Origin: Gammaproteobacteria bacterium
GTDB lineage: Bacteria > Pseudomonadota > Gammaproteobacteria > Pseudomonadales > Pseudohongiellaceae
Direction of reading: 5' to 3'
DNA: 64,000 bases
Assembly (NCBI GenBank): GCA_008081045.1
Contig: VMDC01000002.1
Coordinates: 152,532 to 216,531 of the forward strand
Below, one piece after another: positions 57,526 to 64,000 of this stretch. The first letter of the stretch is position 1, and every line of letters starts with the position of its first letter. The position numbers and the translations under genes were made by a program. The notes under the pieces are model-generated. The model did not search any database. It worked only from the letters and a program-made list of their open reading frames with translations, and had not been told where the DNA came from.

Positions 57526-58752
57526 ATGCAAGCTGCGACGCAGAGTGATTCCAGCACCGGTGCGACATTCAATGAGCGTGATGCGCTGTGGCCGAACTAC
57601 AGCCCACCGCAGGATCTGGTCTTTACGCACGGCCTGGGCACTGAGCTTTACACTGAAAGTGGTGAAACCTATCTCGACTTTTTAAGTGGCATTGCAGTAA
57701 CGGCCTTTGGTCATTCCCACCCACATTTGGTTGAGGCGCTCGGTGCTCAGTCCAAGAAGCTCTGGCATGTGTCAAATGTCTTTCGCATCCCCGAAGCCGA
57801 GAAATTGGCCAGGAGACTGGCGGAAGCCAGCTTTGCCGATCGTATATTTTTTGCCAACTCAGGGACTGAAGCCATTGAAGCCAGTATCAAGGCAGTGAGG
57901 GGATACCAGGCTGCTGTCGGAAAGCCCGAGCGGCACCGAATTATTGGCATGAGCGACAGTTTTCATGGTCGGACTATTGCCGCAGTTGCGGCCTCCGGTA
58001 ATCCCTCCTATGTGCAGAACTTTGCGCCGACTGATCACGGATTTGACCACATAGCTTGGGGAGACATGGCGGCTCTCGATGCCGCCATTACTGACAATAC
58101 CGCGGGAGTTATTGTCGAAACCGTGCAGGGTGAAGGTGGTATTCGACCTCTCACTGCTGAGATGCTCAGCCATCTCAGGCAGGTTTGCGATGCCCGGGAT
58201 CTGCTACTGATATTGGATGAGGTGCAGTGCGGGGTTGGGCGCAGTGGAAAGCTGTTCGCCTATGAGAAGTTTGGTATCGAGCCTGACATCCTGGCTTCCG
58301 CCAAGGGTCTGGGCGGAGGTTTCCCGATAGGGGCCTGTCTGGTTTCGGAAAAAGTCGGACAGCATATGGTGGTAGGCACGCACGGCAGCACGTTTGGCGG
58401 GAACCCACTGGCGGCGGCTGTGGGCAATGCAGTGCTGGATCTGGTCTTTGAGCCGGGCCTTTTAGAGAATGTGCGGAAGCAGGCCGACACCCTGCGGGCC
58501 GGTCTGGAAGAGCTGGTGAGTGAGTGTCCGGCGGTCCTCTCGAAGGTGAGCGGCCTGGGGCTGATGATCGGAGCGAGGTGTGAAATTCCCAATGTTGAAT
58601 TGATGACAGCGCTGCGTCAGAACAAACTGCTGGTTGGCAGGGCAGGCGACAATATGATTCGGCTCCTGCCGCCGCTGAATGTTTCTGACGCACATGTCAC
58701 TCAAGCACTCGACATTCTCAGACAGGAAGTAAGGAGACTGCAGCAGGCCTGA
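57526..58752 (+). CDS. astC: Succinylornithine/acetylornithine aminotransferase
   Basis: 408 residues, class III PLP aminotransferase. The PLP lysine is Lys260 in ASAKGLGGGFPIGA; the DEVQCGVGRSG motif precedes it. In the arginine succinyltransferase pathway it converts succinylornithine to succinylglutamate semialdehyde. GGAG lies 8 bp before the ATG. It is the first gene of astCADB; the neighbours decide between AstC and the near-identical ArgD. Confidence 0.92.
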   Translation: MQAATQSDSSTGATFNERDALWPNYSPPQDLVFTHGLGTELYTESGETYLDFLSGIAVTAFGHSHPHLVEALGAQSKKLWHVSNVFRIPEAEKLARRLAEASFADRIFFANSGTEAIEASIKAVRGYQAAVGKPERHRIIGMSDSFHGRTIAAVAASGNPSYVQNFAPTDHGFDHIAWGDMAALDAAITDNTAGVIVETVQGEGGIRPLTAEMLSHLRQVCDARDLLLILDEVQCGVGRSGKLFAYEKFGIEPDILASAKGLGGGFPIGACLVSEKVGQHMVVGTHGSTFGGNPLAAAVGNAVLDLVFEPGLLENVRKQADTLRAGLEELVSECPAVLSKVSGLGLMIGARCEIPNVELMTALRQNKLLVGRAGDNMIRLLPPLNVSDAHVTQALDILRQEVRRLQQA

Positions 58753-58789
58753 AGTGCAGTCTTGCCGCTGAGGTCTGAGTATTCCGACG

Positions 58790-59839
58790 ATGTTAATTCG
58801 TAGCGCTAAAGCTGAGGATCTGAACGAATTGCTGCAGCTCTCGGCTGTGCTGCCGCCCGGTATGACCTCCATGCCCTTTGAAAAAAGCACCTGGGTCAAA
58901 AAGCTGGAAACTGTGGAGGCGAGCCTGGCGGAGTCGCCGGACCCCAGCCAGGAGCGTGTCTATCTGTTGGTCATGGAGGATCAGAATTCCGGACGTATCG
59001 TGGGTACAGCAGGGGTTGTAGCCGGTGTGGGGCTGACCCGCCCCTTCTACAATTACAAACTGAGTAAAGATTTCAAGGTATCCGAGGCCCTGGACATTAA
59101 AGTCACCAGTAACCTGTTGAACCTCGTTAACGATTTTACCGGTGAGACTGAGCTGGTTTCACTTTTCCTGCTGCCTGAATTTCGCACTCGATATGCCGGC
59201 CAAATGCTCTCCCGCTGCCGGTTTCTGTTCATGAGTGATTTTCCGGAACGCTTCAGTTCGGTCGTGTTTGCAGAAATCAGGGGCTGGTTGGATGAATCAG
59301 AGAAATCGCCGTTCTGGGAGCACCTCGGCAGGAAGTTCTTCAACCTGCCATTTGCCAGGGCGGACTTTATCAGCGCGGTCAACGGATCACAGTTTATCTC
59401 CGATCTGATGCCAAGATTTCCGGTTTACCTTGAATTACTGCCTGAGCAGGCGGTATCCGTGCTCGGTAAACCTCATGATGAAGCCGCGCCGGCTAAACGG
59501 CTGCTGGAAAAGGAAGGGTTCAAATATAACGGGACGATCGATATTTTTGATGCGGGTCCGGTGATGGAATGTCGTCGGGAGGATATCGCCTCAATGCGCA
59601 ACAGCCGCAGTATGGAGCTGCTGTCCCTGAGCCCGGGGGAGCTTGCCGAGGAGGAAGCCGATGCGTTGTGTGTGGTGAGCAACAGCAAGCTGGCGAACTA
59701 TCGTCTGACTCTCGCTCCGGTCAAACTGCCCGAAGGCGGGGGGCTTGTTCTGCCCCCTTCCGCGGCGAATTTGATTGAAGTGGAACCGGGTGATCATGTC
59801 CGAATTCTTGAAATCAGGATGAGCAAAGATGACGCTTGA
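58790..59839 (+). CDS. astA: Arginine N-succinyltransferase
   Basis: 349 residues. It transfers succinyl from succinyl-CoA to arginine, the first step of the pathway. The acyltransferase fold opens with MLIRSAKAEDLNELLQLS and ELVSLFLLPEFRTRYAGQMLSR; the end GDHVRILEIR is typical. A single gene, unlike the AruF/AruG pair of Pseudomonas. Its last 11 bp overlap astD. Confidence 0.94.
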   Translation: MLIRSAKAEDLNELLQLSAVLPPGMTSMPFEKSTWVKKLETVEASLAESPDPSQERVYLLVMEDQNSGRIVGTAGVVAGVGLTRPFYNYKLSKDFKVSEALDIKVTSNLLNLVNDFTGETELVSLFLLPEFRTRYAGQMLSRCRFLFMSDFPERFSSVVFAEIRGWLDESEKSPFWEHLGRKFFNLPFARADFISAVNGSQFISDLMPRFPVYLELLPEQAVSVLGKPHDEAAPAKRLLEKEGFKYNGTIDIFDAGPVMECRREDIASMRNSRSMELLSLSPGELAEEEADALCVVSNSKLANYRLTLAPVKLPEGGGLVLPPSAANLIEVEPGDHVRILEIRMSKDDA

Positions 59840-61292
59840 GCAGAAACACCTCTTGGATGGTCATTGGGTAGATGGCGGGACGCATGGGTTCGAATCGGTG
59901 AGCCCGATTACTGGCCGGGCGTTATGGCGGGGGCCCGCTGCCGGGCCGGAACAGATTTCCCTGGCAGTGACAGCGGCCCGTCGGGCATTTTCTGACTGGC
60001 GTCGTTTGAGCTTCTCTGAAAGAGAGTCCTATGTGCATCGTTTCATTGAGCAGATTGAAGCGCAGCGCGACAAACTGGCGGGCGTCATTCATGAAGAGAC
60101 AGGCAAACCGCTCTGGGAGAGTAAAACGGAAATCGCTACGATGATCGCCAAGGCGGCGGTATCGAAAAAAGCCTATGAAGAGCGCACTGGCCAGCGTGAT
60201 GCTGAAACGGGCGGCGTTCAACTTGCTCTGACTCACCGGCCTATTGGCGTATTTGCTGTCCTGGGTCCTTATAACTTTCCCGGACACCTGCCAAATGGTC
60301 ATATCATCCCCGCCTTGCTCGCAGGTAACACTGTAGTGTTTAAGCCATCGGAATTGACGCCGCTGTTCGGTGAGCGAATGGTTCAGTGCTGGGTTGACGC
60401 GGGGCTGCCGGCGGGCGTTGTTAATCTGGTTCAGGGTGAGGCGGGCACCGGGCAACTGCTGGCCGGCGCCGATGACATAGACGGGCTGCTGTTTACTGGC
60501 AGTTCGCGCACGGGGCACGCGATCCACAAAACTTTTGGTGGCCACCCTGAGAAGATGCTGGCACTGGAAATGGGCGGTAATAACCCGCTCATTGTTGATC
60601 AGATCGCCGACATAAGAGCGGCGGTCTACGCCATTATTCAGTCGGCCTATATTTCCGCAGGGCAGCGCTGTACCTGCGCACGTCGTCTGATTGTTCTGCG
60701 ATCGCCTGAAAATGAAGCACTGGTGTCTGCGCTGGTTTCAGCGATTGAGAAAATTCAGGTTGGCTATGATGACAATTGCTTTATGGGGCCAGTTGTCTCT
60801 AATCAGGCGGCTGGGCATGTGATGTCTTTCGCTGCGGAGCTCGAGCAAGCCGGTGCAAAAGTGCTTAAACCAGTTGAGCGCCCTGATGTAGCCAAGGCTC
60901 TGCTGAAGCCGGGTCTGATTGACATCACAGCAATACAAACACGCAACGATGAGGAATGTTTTGGTCCCCTGCTGCAACTTGAGTGGGTCGATACGCTTGA
61001 AGACGCAATAGACAGCGCTAACAATACGCGCTACGGCCTTTCCGCCGGTCTTCTGAGTGACAACAGTGAAGCCTGGACCGTTTTTATGGCCAACATTCGT
61101 GCCGGGATCGTCAATCTCAACCGGCCACTGACCGGCGCCAGCGGGGCGGCTCCGTTTGGCGGTGTGGGCGCCAGTGGTAACTACCGACCCGGAGCCTATT
61201 ACGCGGCAGATTATTGTGCGTACCCGATGGCCAGTATGTGTAGTGAGCTTGTCGCTCTGCCAGATACGCTTTCGCCGGGTATTGAACTGTAA
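59829..61292 (+). CDS. astD: Succinylglutamic semialdehyde dehydrogenase
   Basis: 487 residues, NAD-dependent aldehyde dehydrogenase. The catalytic cysteine is Cys281 in GQRCTCARR, with the glutamate in LEMGGNNP. It oxidises succinylglutamate semialdehyde to succinylglutamate. It overlaps astA by 11 bp and ends 2 bp before astB. Confidence 0.95.
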   Translation: MTLEQKHLLDGHWVDGGTHGFESVSPITGRALWRGPAAGPEQISLAVTAARRAFSDWRRLSFSERESYVHRFIEQIEAQRDKLAGVIHEETGKPLWESKTEIATMIAKAAVSKKAYEERTGQRDAETGGVQLALTHRPIGVFAVLGPYNFPGHLPNGHIIPALLAGNTVVFKPSELTPLFGERMVQCWVDAGLPAGVVNLVQGEAGTGQLLAGADDIDGLLFTGSSRTGHAIHKTFGGHPEKMLALEMGGNNPLIVDQIADIRAAVYAIIQSAYISAGQRCTCARRLIVLRSPENEALVSALVSAIEKIQVGYDDNCFMGPVVSNQAAGHVMSFAAELEQAGAKVLKPVERPDVAKALLKPGLIDITAIQTRNDEECFGPLLQLEWVDTLEDAIDSANNTRYGLSAGLLSDNSEAWTVFMANIRAGIVNLNRPLTGASGAAPFGGVGASGNYRPGAYYAADYCAYPMASMCSELVALPDTLSPGIEL

Positions 61293-61294
61293 CC

Positions 61295-62650
61295 ATGCCG
61301 CCCAGTAGCACTCAAGCGGAAGCGTTCGAGGTAAATTTCGACGGTATTGTGGGTCCGACCCACAACTATGCGGGCTTGTCATTCGGCAACGTCGCTTCGA
61401 CCGAGCATGGAGGGCGGGTCTCCTCACCCAGGCAGGCAGCCCTGCAGGGCCTTGAGAAAGCCTGGGCGCTTCATGAGATGGGTCTGAAGCAGGGGGTTAT
61501 CCCGCCTCAGGAACGTCCACATATCCCTACGCTCAGAACGCTGGGGTTCTGCGGGACGGATTCTGAGATCCTACGCCAGTGTGCGCAGCGGGCACCGCAG
61601 CTACTGGCAGCCGTAAGTTCCGCGTCCAGCATGTGGGTGGCAAACGCTTGCACAGTTTCTCCCTATGCCGATACAGCAGACGGTAAAACCCACCTCACAC
61701 CGGCGAATTTACTCTCCATGTTTCATCGCTCGATTGAGCCACCAACCACTGGTCGGGTGCTCGAAGCGATTTTCAGCGCAGACAGTTTTGTGCATCACCA
61801 GCCTTTACCCGCTGCGCCGAGTTTCTCGGATGAGGGAGCGGCTAACCATACCCGGCTGTGTGCAGATTACTCCCAAGCGGGCGTGGAGCTTTTTGTGTAT
61901 GGGGATGATCTGTCAAATAAGGCCGCCGGACCGAAAAAATATCCTGCACGCCAGACACTTCCGGCCAGCCAGGCGATCGCCCGCAGTCATGGACTCAACC
62001 CTGACAAGGTTGTGTTTGCCCGGCAAAACCCGGATGCCATTGATCAGGGTGTTTTCCACAACGATGTCATCGCAGTGGGTAATCAGGATCTGCTGTTTCA
62101 TCACGAGATGGCATTTGCAGATACCCAGTCGGTCTACACTCAGCTCAACACGGCGCTGGATTCGGAATTGCAGGTCATTGCGGTGCCGGCTGACGCTGTC
62201 TCCCTGGAAGATGCCGTTCGTTCCTATCTGTTCAATTCTCAGTTGCTCACTGTTCCCGGTCAGCAGGGAGCGCTCCTTGTTGTTCCGATGGAATGTCGAG
62301 AGGTGCCATCAGTACATGAATATCTGATGGCACTGGAGAGCGAGTCTCCGCTGATCGAGAAGGTGCGGTTTTTTGATTTGCGTCAGAGTATGAATAATGG
62401 AGGCGGTCCTGCTTGTCTGCGCCTGCGGGTTGTCATGAGTCAGCAGCAGATTGCGGAAACTGATGCCAATGTCCTGCTGACGGCATCACTGTACCGCCAG
62501 TTGCGCCACTGGATAGAAAGTCATTATCGTGACCGTCTCACCATGAATGATCTTCAGGATCCCAATTTACTCGATGAATGCCGGACCGCGCTGGACGAAC
62601 TTACCCAGCTGCTCAAGATAGGTTCGGTTTACGACTTTCAGCGCACCTGA
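61295..62650 (+). CDS. astB: N-succinylarginine dihydrolase
   Basis: 451 residues. It releases two ammonia and CO2 from succinylarginine, yielding succinylornithine. Opening VNFDGIVGPTHNYAGLSFGN; the catalytic cysteine is Cys374 in NGGGPACLRLRV. It ends the operon in this window: astE (succinylglutamate desuccinylase) does not follow. It converges with the phosphatase gene with 1 bp between stops. Confidence 0.95.
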   Translation: MPPSSTQAEAFEVNFDGIVGPTHNYAGLSFGNVASTEHGGRVSSPRQAALQGLEKAWALHEMGLKQGVIPPQERPHIPTLRTLGFCGTDSEILRQCAQRAPQLLAAVSSASSMWVANACTVSPYADTADGKTHLTPANLLSMFHRSIEPPTTGRVLEAIFSADSFVHHQPLPAAPSFSDEGAANHTRLCADYSQAGVELFVYGDDLSNKAAGPKKYPARQTLPASQAIARSHGLNPDKVVFARQNPDAIDQGVFHNDVIAVGNQDLLFHHEMAFADTQSVYTQLNTALDSELQVIAVPADAVSLEDAVRSYLFNSQLLTVPGQQGALLVVPMECREVPSVHEYLMALESESPLIEKVRFFDLRQSMNNGGGPACLRLRVVMSQQQIAETDANVLLTASLYRQLRHWIESHYRDRLTMNDLQDPNLLDECRTALDELTQLLKIGSVYDFQRT

Positions 62651-62651
62651 A

Positions 62652-64000
62652 TTAGCGCTGCTCCAGCTGACTTGCTTCCATCATGACGTGGAAGATGACG
62701 TTCTGCTCCATGACGCCCCGGATCAGATCTGAGCCGGGGCCGATTGCATAGATCGCGACATCCTCTCCGCCGTGGGTTTCCGAGCCCATGGGTACTGTCA
62801 CCTCAGAATGAAACCCCGGATCGGTTGTGTCGACATCAGTCAGGTCTGCCCTTCGTGAGAAGTTGATTTCCTGTCCGTTAATTGCATCAGCAGAATTTGA
62901 ATCCGGCAGTTGGTGGAAGCCACGACCGTTGGCGTATCCCAGCGTTGTATAAGGTAGGTCATCCGCAGCAAGCCCGGGTTCGGTGCGCGGTTCACCGCGG
63001 CTGTCATTGCCGATTGACTTGCCGAGGATCGGGTTCCCGCGGGTTGCATATCCCGCAATGGTGAATACGTGGCTGTGGTCTGCGGTGACGATAATCAGGG
63101 TTTCACTCAGATCTACCTTGTCCATCGCAGTGCGCACAGCGCGGGACAGTTCAATGGTATCAAGGAGAGCGCGAAACGGGTTGGTGGCATGGTGGGCGTG
63201 ATCAATCCGTCCCGATTCAACCTGAAGGAAGAAGCCTTTGTCGTTTCTGCTCAGAATGTCTATCGCTTTAGCCGTCATTTGACTCAAGCTGGGTTCGCCG
63301 GCCTCATCAACCGGGCGATCGTGGTCGTACTGCATATGTGATGGTTCGAACAGCCCGAGAAGGTGATCGGTCGTTTCCGGGTCGACGGCGTCAAACTGCT
63401 CCTGATTCCATACGTAAGCGCTGTTTGCGTGTGAGCCCACCCAGTCAGCGGTCAAATCGCGGCCATCTATTCTGGCACCGCTGCTGCCATACTCAGGGTC
63501 TGTAGCGCTTTGCGGAATAAAGCTCCTGCGCCCGCCGCCCATAGCGACTTCCAGACCATCGCTGGCGGTATTGTTTCCAGAAAACTCGACAAGCTGCCGC
63601 GCAATATCGGGGCACTCTCCGGCATTCCTGACCTGGCTGCTGTCCCCATCGTCTTCGTAATTGCGCTCCATGCTGTGCGCATAATTGGCCGCCGGAGTGG
63701 CATGGGTGATTCGTGCCGTCGTGACCACACCCGTGGCAAGGCCGCGGTTCTCTGCCCTTTCCAGAAAGGTGAGCAAATGATTTCCTGATTGACTTCGGCA
63801 ATCCCCCCGAATCGCCTGCTGATTCACGCTGATGACCCCTGCCTTGGTTTTTACCCCAGTGGCCATGGCCGTCATGGTGCCCGCTGAATCTGCGATTTGC
63901 TGGTTTGTGTTGTAGGTTTTGGACAGAGCAAGATTAGGAAACTGCTCGAAACTCAGCATATGCTCCTCGCCGGTTCCGCCGAGAAGCTGACCTTCCATGA
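62652..64000 (-). CDS. Alkaline phosphatase, PhoA/DedA-independent secreted type (partial, N-terminus beyond right edge)
   Basis: At least 448 residues of an alkaline phosphatase superfamily protein. The nucleophile serine lies in the motif IADSAGTMTAMATG; zinc/magnesium-binding segments include VESGRIDHAHH, VTADHSHVF and ETHGGEDVAIYA. It would release phosphate from organic esters in the periplasm or outside. No start codon with a signal is in the window, so the gene begins beyond the edge. Conserved sites are intact. Confidence 0.9.
   Translation of the reverse strand, partial: MEGQLLGGTGEEHMLSFEQFPNLALSKTYNTNQQIADSAGTMTAMATGVKTKAGVISVNQQAIRGDCRSQSGNHLLTFLERAENRGLATGVVTTARITHATPAANYAHSMERNYEDDGDSSQVRNAGECPDIARQLVEFSGNNTASDGLEVAMGGGRRSFIPQSATDPEYGSSGARIDGRDLTADWVGSHANSAYVWNQEQFDAVDPETTDHLLGLFEPSHMQYDHDRPVDEAGEPSLSQMTAKAIDILSRNDKGFFLQVESGRIDHAHHATNPFRALLDTIELSRAVRTAMDKVDLSETLIIVTADHSHVFTIAGYATRGNPILGKSIGNDSRGEPRTEPGLAADDLPYTTLGYANGRGFHQLPDSNSADAINGQEINFSRRADLTDVDTTDPGFHSEVTVPMGSETHGGEDVAIYAIGPGSDLIRGVMEQNVIFHVMMEASQLEQR

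Overview
The window reads as a chromosomal segment of a free-living, probably marine, aerobic heterotrophic gammaproteobacterium. The order birA-coaX-SPOR protein-tRNA(Tyr, Gly, Thr)-tuf followed by the S10/spc/alpha ribosomal clusters, together with an astCADB arginine operon, cstA and many secreted beta-propeller proteins, fits the Pseudomonadales/Cellvibrionales side of that class. The genus cannot be named from sequence alone. There is no CRISPR array, IS element, prophage or plasmid signature.

Left part (1-9.8 kb), mostly minus strand: a class V aminotransferase (cut by the edge), a penicillin-acylase-type N-terminal-nucleophile hydrolase and a YtcJ-like amidohydrolase form one run. Next to it are a periplasmic fusion of a redoxin domain, cytochrome c and a copper monooxygenase (PHM-like), a nuclease-like protein with a broken active-site motif, a small secreted protein, and a six-bladed propeller that aligns residue for residue with the active site of peptidyl-hydroxyglycine amidating lyase (PAL). 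PHM and PAL chemistry together cleave a C-terminal or N-acyl glycine to an amide plus glyoxylate. Amide hydrolases and a glyoxylate-type aminotransferase next door would complete a pathway, which makes this the most interesting locus in the window.

Middle part (10-32.4 kb), plus strand: a HupE/UreJ-family membrane protein, CstA, BirA, CoaX, a SPOR-like protein, three tRNAs behind a strong promoter, EF-Tu, then an S10 promoter and 28 genes from rpsJ through secY and rpoA to rplQ, closed by a terminator. The secE-nusG-rplKAJL-rpoBC-rpsLG-fusA block that usually separates the tRNA/tufB cluster from tufA/rpsJ is absent. This is either a real rearrangement or two near-identical tuf copies collapsed into one.

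Right part (32.4-64 kb), mixed strands: a second class V aminotransferase, an EamA exporter, an orphan GspE/PilB-type ATPase with an MshEN-like module, a PQQ-type quinoprotein, a divergent LspA, a glycerol block (glpK and a histidine phosphatase, with glpD divergent), a beta-propeller/CehA-like fusion, an NhaC antiporter, an alpha/beta hydrolase, a sulfite-oxidase-type molybdoenzyme with a small cytochrome c, a secreted methyltransferase-like protein, an MHS-type transporter next to an FMN-dependent 2-hydroxyacid oxidase, and an Lrp-type regulator divergent from astCADB. An alkaline phosphatase runs off the right edge. Several start sites given here are shorter than the longest open frame because a Shine-Dalgarno sequence or signal peptide supports the internal start. 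Perfect inverted repeats mark likely operators upstream of the PAL-like gene, the quinoprotein gene, glpK/glpD and lrp/astC.
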